This document shows positions 39,547 to 51,101 of a stretch of DNA of 64,000 nucleotides, in pieces. The DNA comes from Carpediemonas membranifera. Its lineage: Eukaryota > Fornicata. Within the stretch, counting starts at the first letter, position 1, and every line of letters starts with the position of its first letter. Below the pieces are notes generated by a model that saw nothing but the letters and a program-made list of their open reading frames with translations, made no database searches and was not told the DNA's origin. A program made the position numbers and the translations under genes. Location of the stretch: assembly GCA_019828565.1 (NCBI GenBank), contig JAHDYR010000064.1, positions 620,001 through 684,000 of the forward strand, written 5' to 3'.

Positions 39547-41169
39547 CTACACCCAAGCGCTCGTGGAGAGGCGCACGGCTTCACTGACGTAGGTCTGCAT
39601 CGAGTCGAGCTGTTTCCAGCCCCCGATTGCTTGGATCACTGCTGGGGCTACACCTAGCTTCATCATGTGGACTGCGCCTCCTCTCCGGAATGAGTGGCCC
39701 GACGCGCGCAGCACCTCCTCTAGGTCCATGGACATCTCCCATCTTCTCCAAGGGTGGTCTCTGTTCATCAGGGAGGACCTGTTGTCCTTGATCAGCGCGT
39801 CCCTGGCCTCGAATGAGCGCCACAGGGGTCCTTCATCTGGGAGGTTTTCCATATGTCTCGCAAGCCAGTCTGCCGGGTTGTCGTCTCCGGGGACGTTAGG
39901 GACCAGCTTTAGCATGGGTTCATCCGATGTCTTGGGCGTCGTATGGTGATGGTGATGTCCCTGCCGTGTCGTTCGACGTCTGATGTTGAGAGCCCCCGTA
40001 TCTCCCCCGACCGAGATATTGTCGCGAACCCGACCAGCCCGAAAGCTATTGCTTGAGTCAATGCTGGTGTGGCGCTCTTGCCTGCTTGCACCGCGGCCTG
40101 TGACAGGGTCTCCCTGGCTATTGGCCATGCTTTCCCCTGTTCGACGCTGGCTTGACGTTGGGCACCTTCCAGCCAATCTGCCACAAGCCTTGATCAGGGC
40201 CCGGTGGAGTGGTGGGCATTCTATGGGTTCGCCCAATGCGGTCATTCCATCTCTGATGTTTGCCTCCTTCGTTAGCAGTGAGTCTTTGGCGAGGAAGGGC
40301 ACCTCCCCTATAATGAACCATAGCAGTGTGTCGTCATCATCCCCCGCGATTGCCACCTCCTCGAACTCTTGCACCCACTTCTGGTCATGGATTTTCTCGT
40401 GGGCTTGTCGTACGATCTCCCATGCAGCTTCCCGTGGGGTTGGTGCCGGGTCGTCATTTTGTCCGAGGTAGGCCTCGAAGTCCGAGTCATCTGGTTCTCT
40501 GGTCATGTTGCGGAAGAATGTGAACTTTGCGGTCTCTGTTGCAATTCGATCACGCGTCACCTTCTCGAGGCGGAGCAGGAGCGGGCTGGACGCGACCTTT
40601 CTCTCGACGTCCTCGTTCTTAGGACGGCTAGCCCGGGACCATATTATCTGCGTTCTGGTTCTGTCGGGTGTCACGCCTGCGGCTCTTAGTGCTCGGTGTC
40701 GCGCTTGCACTGCTGATGCTGATAGGAAGATTCCGAGGCTGACGTCATCACCGGGACCCAGTACGCCCTGAAGGGAATGTGTGTCTTGCTCTCGAACAGT
40801 ACCGCCAACTCCGTGTCTGCCCACCAGTGGGCTGGTAGCGATGCGTTGACTGTCTCCTGTGCGACTCGGATAAGGCGCAAGTCGATGTTCGTCTGCCTGA
40901 CTGGGGCGATAACTAGGATTCCTGACTGTTGTTGACTGGGATGTCTCTCTTCTCGTTGGTCTACGATTGCCTCCAGTCGTTCGGCCACTCGGTCGAGCAT
41001 GGCCACCGGGGGGACCGCCACTGACCGGCACTCTGTCCAGTTCGCTGTGAACGCGTCTCTGCAGTAGTCGTAGTCCTGGGGTAAGAACCTTTCGGCCGCG
41101 AACAGCGCTCGGTCCACTGCTCCCCACCTCTCTATCGCAGCTGCCAGCAGGGCCGCTGGCATGGCCCAA
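39547..41169 (-). pseudogene. tyrosine recombinase ORF of DIRS-like copy C
   Basis: The frame is open from 41169, but protein-like YR sequence starts around 40780 and ends RLSTSAWV. It overlaps the end of the RT-RNase H ORF in another frame, as in DIRS-1. The stretch 40140-39915 is out of frame: the first catalytic Arg box GLVGFATISRSGEIRGLSTSDV sits in a different frame (40184-39909). The second part is intact: HSFRRGGAVHMMKLGV and GGWKQLDSMQTYV give the HxxR, Trp and Tyr. All four kinds of catalytic residue are present in the DNA. A run of five His in the main frame is a shift artefact. Confidence 0.78.
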
Positions 41170-41216
41170 TCGAGCTTCTTGTACCTCGACAGAGCATCGG
41201 CCGTTGTGTTGAATAC
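40686..41216 (-). pseudogene. C-terminal part of RT-RNase H ORF, copy C
   Basis: It begins VFNTTADALSRYKKLDW, the final RNase H helix motif (HIxGxxNxxADxLSR, completed from copy B), then adds about 150 residues (AAERFLPQDYDYCRDAF) of unknown function before the stop at 40686. The region after RNase H overlaps the YR frame. Confidence 0.65.
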
Positions 41217-44200
41217 AGAAAGAAAGAAATTTATGGTGCTTGGATTCTGACCCCGGACTGAGCTTGTTTCCCGTTGTCTTGGAACTGAGTGCCCCGGGGT
41301 ACTGCCTATTTCCCGTGGCAAACTGGTCAGCAGCGTTTGCCTTGGGCTTTCGGTGCTACTGTCTCCGCGGAAAGCCGATTCCAATCGCCCCAGAGGCCCT
41401 GCGGCCATCTCCGTGCAAATATGCTTTCCTGTCTCCCTGAAAGTCCGGCAACTATCCGGGGAGCCTGGGGGTCTGTCCTCGGGGCGTTGACAGGCAGGAT
41501 CGTCCTGCAGAACCTTGACTATGACACTCCTTGCTTCCCTGCAGTCCTTGTAGAGCCGTTCAGCCACGGCACCCTCTCGTCTGTCCGGTTCCCCAATTCC
41601 ATGCCCCCTCGACTCTGTTAAGAAGCCTACCCGAAGGCGGGGAAAGTGACTAAGTCCATGCTGTCTACCCCGGTTAGGTGGCGTGGGTCAGGGCATGGGT
41701 GGTGTACCCCCAGGCACTAGGCCTGGTTGTCCTGTTACCCCTTACAACATTTCGCTTGCACTACATGTCCTTGGTTTCCCATGTCGTTAACAAGGGCGGC
41801 AGGGGCACCTGTGCCCCTCCGACCCCCGTGGCCAGTCCCTGCAGTTTCCTTGGGGTCCCAACGAGTGGTGCAACCATATGAATATGGATTTCCTTGACCT
41901 TATCCTTGCTCTGTCCTTGTCGCATGTCCTTTCTTTCTTATTTCTGGTCTGTCCTTCCTGTTCTTTCCTTGCAGTCGTTCCTTCCCTTGCTTTGGTTCCT
42001 GGCTACCGGGATACGTGGGGCCTTTCCTCACTGATCCCAGGAGCTTAGCACCAGCGAGGGTGGTCCATGGCTGATTCCTTGTCCATCCCTTCCCGGTCCT
42101 GGAGTCAGGGGTTCATGACATGCTTCTATTCCACCTTGAAGCTGTTGTAAACCTTTGCCAGTTCCCGTAGTCCTGCCGTGAGGCCTTCCCAAATGTCCTC
42201 CGAGCCCCATATTATTAGTTGCTGTAATTCTAGGATGGGTCTTTCCTGGTACCATTCGCCCTGGGGGCCCTGCCTTACTTCCAAGTCCTTAGTTTTGTGC
42301 TTCGCTGCTGTCCACAGCTTTGTCCAAGCTTCTCCCCTGTCTACTGCCGGGCATTCACAGATTATGTGCGCTGCCGATCCTAGCCTCTGGCCCTCTGCCC
42401 ACTCCCTGATCATTTCCTGCTTCCTTGCTGGTCCTGGCTTTTCCCTAATGATCCTGTAGAACAGGCTCACCTCCGACTCCTCCGAGCATAGGGGGCATAG
42501 TCTGCTAATTTCTCTCTTCAGGTCAGCGCCTTGGGCCAGCTCTGTGATGGCTCTCATAGGGCCCTCCCCCTCTCTCTGCCGACGATGGGGATGGGCTGAC
42601 ATTGGCTGCAATGGATACAATTCTCTTCCATTCCGCCCTGCTTTGCCCCTTCCCAGCCTTTCGGTCTACCGTAGGCTTACCTTGCAGACACTTGCTTAAT
42701 TTCCCTTGTCCCCATGATTTCCATTAGTCCTAGTGCCGTACGGCTTTTGCACCGCTTCATCCACCCCCTCCTGATCGTTTCCATGCCATAATCCAGTAGC
42801 GCTGGTTTAGGGGCTCCCTCTCTGGTGCCCTCCAGTAGATGCTGCACTCTCTCCCTAGCTTCCCACATAACCGTGCCCCGCCCCCATTCTCTGTTTCTGA
42901 CTGGTATATCCTGGTCCCTGTAGTTGACTATCCTTTTGACTGCCAGCCATTCCATGTGTGCCTGGAGGTCCACCCATCCATTCATCAGCCTCATGGCTGC
43001 GCCCCTCCCGGTCCTGTTCCTGCCATGATTCCCTGCCAGTCATTCCAGATCCTTCTACCTCCCGGTGCGTTCCCCCACACCTCGACTCCGAAGAGGATCC
43101 TGGGCCATATATATATTTCCAGTAGTAGCCTGCTTGCTAGTGCTGGCATGTTTGCCCTGGTCCACCCTGCCCATCTCACCAGTCTCTTGTACCTTTCGCT
43201 CTGCTCCTGTTTCCGCCTTATGCAGGCCGACATAGGGTCCTTCCCACTTGCGATCCATAATCCCAGGTATCTCGCCTCCTTCTCTGGCAGTAGTGTTACC
43301 CCCTCGATCCTGACTAGGGCTGTTCTGTCCACGCTAATCATTACATTCTTCTGGGCGTTCACCCTCATTTCATGCTCTTTGATTATGTCTACCATTATGT
43401 TGGCGACCATCTGGCTATGCTCCGGTTTTGCTCCCTGTGACCGCAGTGTCATCCACAAACATGGTAAGTGCTGCCGGTAGTCGGTCGCTGAGGTGGCTCG
43501 TGGTCCTTGGCGGTTCTCTGATGTCGTACCGTTCTCCCTTGATTTTTCTTTCTGGCCAGGTGGGGCCAGTTAGCCATGAACAGCACAAACAGTGTCGGTG
43601 CCAGGACGCACCCTTGCTTAACTCCCCTGTTGGTTCTTTCCCATGCCTTTGCCCCCTTGACTGATATCCAGGTTTCCTTTATTGTGCCTTGAATTGCCCT
43701 GATCAAGTGCTCCTCCACCCCCATACCCTGTAGCTTATCCATGAGAATGTCCCTTGGTACCGTGTCATATGCCTTCTCGATGTCCAGAAAGATTGACGTG
43801 GTCTCACCCCCTCCTGGTGCCGCTGCACAATGTACTGTATCTGCTGGATGACGTCCCTGTCTGACTGGAAACCAGCCTGTTCTCTTGGTATGAACCTTTT
43901 TCGTTGCTGCTTCCAGACGTATCTTGAGCAATCTACCATAGACCCTGTACAGCAGTGGTGTCAAGGATATTGGTCTATATGATTCCGGCTTGACCCTTGG
44001 CTTCCCTGTCTTGTGTATGGCCGACACTGTGGCATACTTCCATGCTTTGGGTACGTCGCCCTCCCTGTAGACCCTGTTGATGAGCCTCGTCACTTCCCTA
44101 AGGCCTTTCTCATCCAGCTCTCTCAGCATGTCTCCAGATGTGAGGTCAGGCCCTGGTGCGGTGTCCCTCCTGATCCTTTTGATTGCGGCTTTGACCTCGC

Positions 44201-45061
44201 TTTCCTTGAACTCATTTCCGTCCCTGCCCCTCCATGTCTTCCAGGTGGGTTCCCTGCCTCTGCTGACTCTAGCATACTGTTGCAAGAGGATCTCGCTGAT
44301 GGCCGCCTTGTCCGTGGTTATCACTCCGTCCTTGAGGAGGCTCTCCGGCATTCCCTTGTATTGGTTGTCACACCACCACCTTCTGATGGCAGCTTCCACT
44401 GAGGCCCTTGAGGCCCTATACCCCCTTTTGCACTTCTGCTGATGTCGGCCACCCATTTGGCCCTGCGCTCTCCCCAGTATTTCTCCAGCTCCTCTTTCAT
44501 CCTTTCCTTCCTGGTCCTGTTGCCTATTTCTGTCCATGGGGTTCGCTGGAGTTCGCTCCACACTCCGTTCCCGAACACTTTGTCCCTTGCCTTTGCTCCC
44601 CTGTTGTTCACTGGGTCGCCCATGCATGCTCTTATAGTCTCTTCCCATTGGTCCGAGCTCTTGATCCTGTTCAGCTTTTGAGACTGTGACTGGCCCCTCC
44701 TTCTTTTTCATGGGCCAGGTGTGCACCTCGGGTATGGCCAGAGCCACGTCTCGCTCACTTCTGCCATAGTACCGTTGTTCCTTCCATGCTAGTGTGATTC
44801 CATTGTGTGCTGAGCCCCATACCCCCGACCTTCTGAGACTCTACCACCTCAATCTCCGCCCCCTGGATTCCTGGTGTTGTCACTGCAAAGTCCGGGGTTG
44901 ATGTTCCTGATGTGAGCGTCCCAGACTTGGGTATGATGGCTTTGAGCCTGTGCTTCTCCATCATATCCTTCCACCGGGTGGATCTTTCCATCTGGCCTGG
45001 GTCGATGTTCCAGTCTCCCATAATTATGGCCTCCATGCTCCCTTTCATGTCCATGATCTTC
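41217..45061 (-). mobile_element. LINE copy C, inverted, 5' end lost in the gap
   Basis: Nearly identical to 34900-38751 of copy B; both share CCCGGTAGCC where truncated copies 1 and 2 have CCTGGTGGCC. Its 3' tail is followed by GTATTCAACACAACG (41216-41202), the same 15-mer that precedes copy B. It has one base fewer than B in the G run near 43010 and one more A near 44680. It ends at the N gap within the endonuclease. Confidence 0.85.
42126..45061 (-). pseudogene. LINE ORF2 of copy C (endonuclease end, RT, zinc knuckle)
   Basis: It includes GDWNIDPGQ at the gap edge, the linker, a 432-codon frame (44747-43449) with the RT boxes YRPISLTPLLY, LDIEKAYDTVP and RGVKQGCVLAP, and the rest of RT in the next frame (GVTLLPEKEARYLGLWI). 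It ends CPLCSEES...HIICECPAVD and FKVE at 42126. The FVDD box falls at a shift near 43440. Frames break at different places than in copy B. Confidence 0.78.
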
Positions 45062-45161
45062 NNNNNNNNNNNNNNNNNNNNNNNNNNNNNNNNNNNNNNN
45101 NNNNNNNNNNNNNNNNNNNNNNNNNNNNNNNNNNNNNNNNNNNNNNNNNNNNNNNNNNNNN
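45062..45161. other. assembly gap of 100 N
   Basis: Exactly 100 Ns, the conventional size for a gap of unknown length. LINE C enters from the left and a Ty3 pol from the right, so the 5' end of the LINE, its target and the gag/protease part of Ty3-2 are missing or misjoined here. Confidence 0.95.
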
Positions 45162-48144
45162 TGGCTATCCACTTCTTAACGAGCTAGGCGTCGTTCGCTT
45201 TGATATGGGCGAACCAGACGTTTCTGACACTGACAGCGAGGTGGACGTGGACCTCAACGTCATAGAGACCGACGATAACCAGGAGCCCCAGTGCCTGGTG
45301 CCCGAGCTAGCTTCAGAAGTCAGAGGCCCTTCAAAGGCGCTTTCCTGAGCTGTTCGGCGGTCTGACAGCCACGCCAGCCAAGGTCACACCCTTCGACATT
45401 GTCCTCGAGGAAGGAATGACCACCAACTGCCCACCATACCGCTACTCAGCCGCTGTCCTCGAAGAAATTCGCCGGCAGACTGAGGAGCAGGAGGCAACTG
45501 GAATCATTCAACCCTCAGAGTCGCAGTTCAACTCCCCAATCGTTGCCGTCACCAAGCGTGACGGGACAATAAGACTGTGCCTTGACTTCCGCCGGGTCAA
45601 CGAGATTACCCGACCTGACGAGCACCCCTGCCTATCATTGATGACCTCGTGGGAACCCTGGAAGGAAAGCAGTTTTTCGCTGCAATAGACTTGTCCAAGG
45701 CCTTCCTTCAAATCCCACTCACTGATACAGCAAGAACCATTACTGCATTTGTTGCTGCCGGGAAGAAATACGAGTACTTACGGATGCCTTTCGGCCTCCG
45801 GAACGCCGCAATACATTGCCAGAGATGCCTAGAGGAAGCCCTGGGTCCCGCTCTCTACATAAGAGCGCTGGTCTACATTGATGACATCGTTGTCTTCGGT
45901 AACGACCAAGATGAGTTCATCAGCAATCTGAGGGATATGTTAGAACGGCTCGACGCCGCCAACCTTCGGATCAACGCCAAGAAGACCATCCTCGCAGCCC
46001 GAAGCATCGACTATCTCGGATGGCATGTCTCCGCGGAAGGGAAATCCATCTCGACCGATCGTCTCGAACCCATCCGCACGCTCAAGGCCCCCTCAAACAT
46101 CTCTGAGGTACGCAGCCTCTTAGGTCTCGTCAACTATTTCCGCCCGATGATACCGAGCTTCGCTGTGACAGCTGAGCCGATCCTAGCACTAACGCGATCC
46201 GGCGTCGCGTGGCGCTGGGAGGCCCCCAACAGCAAGCCCTCGAGCGGATCAAGGGAGACCCTCCTGGATAACATGGTCCTGGCCCACCCGAAACCAAACC
46301 AGCCCCTTCACCTGTTTACTGATGCCAGCGACATAGGCATAGGTGCGGTGCTCACTACCGGGACCGGCTCGGAGATGAAAGTCGTCTCCTATTTTTCCAA
46401 GACTCTGACCCCCGTCCAACGTAGGTGGTCTACCTATGAACAAGAAGGTTTCGCTATTATATCAGCGATTGCTCAGGCACAACACTTTCTCAGGGGTCGC
46501 CACTTCACACTGCATACCGACCACCGTAATCTGGTCTTTATGGCCACCGCCACAGCACCCAAGGTCCAGAGGTGGCGCCTGCAGCTTCAGACATACGACT
46601 TCGACATTGTGCATGTGGCCGGCGCCGACAACGGCGCCGCCGACGCACTTAGTCGCCTTCTATCTGTCACGCTACTTCCCTCCGAACGGGAGGAGCTAAT
46701 TATGCATTTCCACGGCCGACGTGGAGGCCATGTCGGATATAGGGCCGTTGTAGAGCACCTCCGAGAGGCAGGCCACACTTGGAAAGGCATGGTAGCCGAC
46801 ACTCGACGTGTCATCTCCACCTGCCCTACCTGCCAGCTGACAAGGCCTACGAAGCCCGCACAGACATCCATGGGACGCACCGCCGCCAGTGCTCCATTCG
46901 AGCGGATTCAGATAGACACGCTCGGCCCTCTCCCCTGTTGCCGACACCGGCGAGAGATATCTCCTAGTCCTTGTGGACACTTTCAGCAAGTATACTAAGC
47001 TTTACCCCACAGTGACTTGCTCGGCGAGCGCCGCTGCCGCTGCCATCCGCGATTGGTCCGCCAATTTCGGCAGACCTAAGGAGATACAGTCCGATAACGC
47101 CACTCAATTCACAGCCCAGGCCATCGCCGAGCTCCACGAACGTCTCGACTTATCCCACCGCTTCTCCCCCGCCCTACCACCCAGCCGCCAACGGCATAGT
47201 GGAACGCCAGAACGCGGAGATCATTAAGTATATGAGGTCACTGCTTTTCGACAACCGGCAAGACAAGACGGAGTGGCCCAGCCTAATCCCGGCCGTCACC
47301 TATATCCTCAACGCGACACCCAACACTCGCAGCAAATTGTCCCCACTGAAGCTTTTTGTTTAACGCGAACTTCACACCGGTGGATCCTACAACGCTCGCT
47401 AGTGAGCCGCACATTGCCGCGCAGATTGAACAATTCCGCGCCGACATCAACAATTGGGCGCAAATACAGGAGGAAATGCTCGTAGCCCAGCAAGAAAGAC
47501 GTCCGAAGAGTGGTCAGAGCTTCCAAGCCGACGACTATGTCCTCTTATGGCCAACCAGCAAGCCTTCCAAGCTCGATCGCCGTGTGAGAGGCCCATTGCT
47601 GGTTGTGGGGGCGGGAACTATCCGTAATACGTATGAACTACAAGACTTGGTGTCCCTAGCCACCTTCACCGTCCACGCGGACCGCCTGACGCCATTCTAC
47701 ACCAAGCTCACACGAGATGAAGTCACGGAGTACGCCACGCGGCAGACCGGCGAATACCTAGTTGAAGCCATCGTTGACCATCACTTAGACAACGATAATC
47801 GTCTGTTTCTCACCATCAAATGGCTCAACTACGAGCCGGAAGAGTCCACAGATGAGCCCTTCTCCCGAGAGCTAGATCAGCTTGAAGCCCTCGACCGTTA
47901 TGTCGGGTCACATCCAGAGGTCATACCCCTCCTAGCGCGTGCCCGCCGGGCATGGGGGGCGGAGCAAGTCGCAGCGCCCTCGGCACTAAGCTGCACACAA
48001 AGGCCTCGAGAGGCATTTCTCCCAAACTGCTTCATTCCACGCCGACAAGCCAGTTATCTTCAGAGTTACGGCAGAATCTTCACAGACTTACCGTATCATT
48101 CTCATCACGCTGAGCTTTCCTTTATCCCACCAACTTTTGGTTGA
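45162..48144 (+). pseudogene. Ty3-2: Ty3/gypsy pol (RT, RNase H, integrase, chromodomain), decayed
   Basis: Successive frames carry an acidic linker, RT (RLCLDFRRVNEI, AIDLSKAFLQIPL, LRMPFGLRNAA, catalytic YIDDIVVFG), RNase H (FTDASDIGIGAVL, TDHRNLVFM), the integrase zinc region (HVGYRAVVEHLREAGH, CPTCQ), the core (IDTLGPLP, SDNATQF, then a Glu box lost in a shift near 47170) and a chromodomain (FLTIKWLNYEPEESTDEP). Frames change near 45345, 45630, 46945, 47170 and 47355, so the copy is not functional. No LTR or polypurine tract could be fixed after the stop. Confidence 0.82.
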
Positions 48145-48516
48145 TACAACCGCCCCGTTGCTGCATATAGGCAGATACACAAGGATTGATCTCCTTTATA
48201 GATATGATGCCTATTCCACAAGTTCCAGCGTGATCGGCGACATCAAGTTGCTGACGGCAACTTTTCGTTCCGACGAGAACTCCGCCCACGCACGTTGATC
48301 ATAGCCGGTACTACGCCAACGCATTCCCCCAGGGCGGCCAACGAACTGAGCCCACTTTCAGTTTTTCGCCAACTTCATCCCTTCATACGTTCGTTCAGCG
48401 ATGACTCGAACTTAGAGTCGTGCACTTTAAGGGTTGGATCAAAGTTCTGACTATCCAGACGCAGATGATGCCTACCAACATCATGGGGGTAGTGTAGACC
48501 TTCGGGTCGATTAGTT
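48145..48516. other. region between Ty3-2 and LINE D
   Basis: 372 bases without a gene. A polypurine-like GGGGGTAG followed by TGTAGACC near 48484 might mark a short LTR, but the matching copy is not in the window, so I make no call. Confidence 0.3.
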
Positions 48517-49236
48517 TTATCCAATTTTGTGTCCCGGGTCAAACCCTATAAATCCTCTCTCTCCTCTCATCGCTACATCTACCATGGGGCATTCGCATAT
48601 TATGTGCGATGCTGACCCTATCCTCTGTTCCTCTGCCCAGTCTCTGATGAGTCTCTGTTCTCTGATCTGGTCTGGTTTCTCCAAGAGGATCGTCCACAGT
48701 AGGTCGATCTCAGTCTCTCTTGAGCATAGGGGGCACCTTCTCTGGATCTCTTCCCTTACCTTCCCTTTATCTGAGGTGGATGCGAACACTGTGATTTCCA
48801 TGATGTCTCTGCTTGTCCTCATAATGCTTGCCTGCACTCTTCCCGATAGCCTATCAGTGATGCAGACGTCCCATATTGCTCTGGCGTGTGGGCTGACGAT
48901 TGTGCCGATGCCTTCTCTGGTTCCCTGCCACTTAGGTGTTGGGGGTCGTCGCCTATGACTCCCAGTTGTCTGTTCACGCGATGCTGGCTCCTGGTCTCTC
49001 TTTTCCGCTTTTCGTTCGTTGTTGCTAGTGTTTCCTCTGTTTCTCTGCCTGCAAAAGCGTACTGGAAGTCTATGAAGTTGTGGACTCTTGTGTTTGTTGT
49101 TCTCCATGTCTCTTGCATGCAGACTGCTTCAATGTCTCTGAATTTGGTTTGTATTGCTGTTGCTATTGATGCCGTGAAGTCCTTTCCTCGTCCTATGTGC
49201 CCCTGAGTTCAGGCTTAAGATCTTGAACGTTTCCAT
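48517..49236 (-). pseudogene. LINE D ORF2 remnant (endonuclease N-part joined to C-terminal knuckle)
   Basis: Two frames: an early one starting MQETW at 49118 and one from 49107 running to 48517 that contains the deletion join and the CCHC knuckle. The reverse transcriptase is absent. If expressed it could only act in trans. Confidence 0.6.
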
Positions 49237-49560
49237 GTTGTACTCTGCTCTGATCCTTATCCTGCGAATTCTGAGAATTTCTGCAGGGGCTAAGTGTTCA
49301 CTGTGTCACTGTCCCGTCAAGGGGCCTCGATGCCGGTCTTGGTAACCCTTGGCGGGCCAGCCTCCGTGCTTCTTGGTGACCGATTCGCCCTCAGGCATGG
49401 ATACTTAGGAGGGGGCGCAGTGGCGTGACCCCCCCTTTGGCTGCCGCCACAGCCCACTGGCAGTGCCCGTAGGCTAATGCCAGGCCCTGGGTGGGAGCCA
49501 GGGCTTGTTAAAAGAAAAATAAAGACTGTCTCTGAAACTCTGCAATACGTTACTTTACTC
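48517..49560 (-). mobile_element. LINE D, internally deleted relative of the full LINE
   Basis: On the minus strand it holds the inter-ORF hairpins (49505-49425), the ORF2 start (METFKILSLNS at 49236), part of the endonuclease (MQETWRTTNTRVHNF, SGREPEKASAQ), then, without any RT, the C-terminal knuckle (RRCPLCSRETEIDLL, GSASHIICECPMVD). About 2.3 kb of ORF2 is missing between the ITVFAS and GKVREE stretches. Sequence identity to LINE B is clearly lower than among the other copies, so it is an older or different subfamily. ORF1 and the 5' end could not be placed with confidence beyond 49560. Confidence 0.7.
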
Positions 49561-50659
49561 CCTCCTGTTCCAGTCTTGCGTTTACTGCGAGACTTGAGAG
49601 AGCAACCTGCTCGATGGCCATTCCACGTTCGTCGCTACTGTCATGCCACTGCCCCAGGTACCGCCTACTGACTGGGGTGTGTCGGCGGCGGCAGGGGGGG
49701 GCCTTCTCATCCGTGGACTGCCCGGCCACCCTCACCTGCCCCTGGTATTCTCTGATCTCTGCTCGGTCTCTGCTCTTGATGTGCTGTTGTTGTCTGGTCT
49801 CAGCCTCTGAAAGGCAAAACTGTCGGTCTAGTGTGGCCGCTGTGGTCCATGCACGCTGCTGAATCTGCTGGAGGTGCTGTTAGTATTTGTATGTTGCTGT
49901 TTGCTTTGGTCTCTGCATACCTTTGAGGCATATCTGCATTTGGTCTCAGGATGTTCGTCGATGCACTGTCTCTGAAAGCTTCCCGGATGGTCTATGTTGG
50001 TCATATGGTTGCTTACTATAAATATGTTCGTTATCTGCGGTCACTGTTTGTTTCTCTGTAATTCTCTGATACTTTTGCTGCGATTCTTCGTTGCCATTTT
50101 CGCCTGCATGAAAAAAAGTTGGCTAATGTATCGTCCTGAAAATCGGTCAGCGTGGCCTTGTGCGGCTCCTGCAACTGTGTAGGGGTCTCAGTTTTCTTCT
50201 TTTTCTCTGGTTCGGCCGTAAACTGCGTTACGGCGAAATGGCGCACTGTCCAAAAATGCACGCTGATTTTCTCGCTGGGTGGTCTCGGGATTTTAGGACT
50301 GACTTCACTCCAGGTAGTGCCTACATGAGGGCTATCTTTGGTCTCTGTGCCTCTGCTTGATCACTCCTCCTTCACCGTGAACATGCCAAAAACCAAAAGT
50401 GGTCGCGGCTTCTCGGTGTTCTCTGTGGGTTTCCCTGCTTTCTCTGTTAAATCTCTGTTCATTATCCTCTTATAGTGTCTCTGTGTTGGGCGTGGAGCTC
50501 CCACTCGCGCCCGGCGGAGATCCATGAATGCACCTTTGAGTTTGGCGGACAGGAAGCTGAGGCCGCTCCTTCTGAGCTGATGGGGGCGCTGTACCAGTTT
50601 ACTGGGACAGGCCGTTGGCCTTTTATCCATCCCCGAACATAGTCTTTCGACTTAGCTGA
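49561..50659. other. unassigned region, possibly LINE D 5' part
   Basis: About 1.1 kb with only short frames on both strands. CAGAGA (read on the minus strand) is strikingly frequent here and in LINE D, suggesting common origin. No domain is seen. Confidence 0.3.
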
Positions 50660-50857
50660 ATTCGATGGCGGACTGGTTCCGACACAGAGGATGATAGCTT
50701 TTCGACGGTCACTCGCAAGGACAAGAACAACAATGACAAGACGTTCACCGTCTGTGAGCTCTGTTCAAACGCTGAGAAGCAGACTATATGCATGAAGGGA
50801 GGCTGTGAGACTGATATCAGCGTTTTCGCGGCCCTTTGCCCATCATTCGTCGTCTGA
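50660..50857 (+). pseudogene. short frame with a Cys4 zinc-finger-like motif
   Basis: A 65-codon open frame without an ATG near its start. It contains FTVCELCSNAEKQTICMKGG with a further Cys, spaced like a zinc-binding fragment. It may be a remnant of a transposase finger or a host gene exon. Weak evidence. Confidence 0.2.
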
Positions 50858-51000
50858 ATTTTTTCGTGCAGAATTCAGACGAGTGTCGCCTGGCAGAGGC
50901 TGAGCAGCGGAGCTTAGTCCCTGTGGCACCACTCGTCTGGCCCAGCTCCCGGGCATGCTCACGAAAATACAGGTGCAGATTTGGGAGCAGAATGATCGAC

Positions 51001-51089
51001 GAACCCCGAAAACGCCATAACCGGCACCAGTGAGCGCATCTTCGTTGATGAAGCTCATTGGTGCTGGTAATATGGCGTTTTCGGGGTTC
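51001..51089. repeat. long imperfect inverted repeat (foldback hairpin)
   Basis: Arm 51001-51035 and arm 51053-51089 are complementary apart from a few mismatches and a two-base bulge; both carry GAACCCCGAAAACGCCATA at the outer end. The 17-base loop contains its own CATC/GATG pair. The 19-base outer parts match perfectly. Confidence 0.75.
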
Positions 51090-51101
51090 AAATACTGTAC
51101 T

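Larger units (their letters stand above)
39145..41216 (-). mobile_element. DIRS-like copy C, 3' half
   Basis: It reads from GTATTCAACACAACG (41216-41202) through the end of the RT-RNase H ORF, the YR ORF and the 3' sequence to GCAAGTCGG at 39145. It is the inverted counterpart of 29372-31020 and the natural continuation of copy B. The LINE C 3' end abuts it at 41217. Confidence 0.78.

Noticed and set aside
39940-39975. A run of five histidines in the recombinase ORF as a metal-binding site
   Set aside because: It appears only in a shifted frame; the correct frame reads DITITIRR.
48470-48540. A short 3' LTR of Ty3-2 after GGGGGTAG at 48482
   Set aside because: It is some 500 bases beyond the chromodomain, with no partner copy and no matching CA end that could be fixed.
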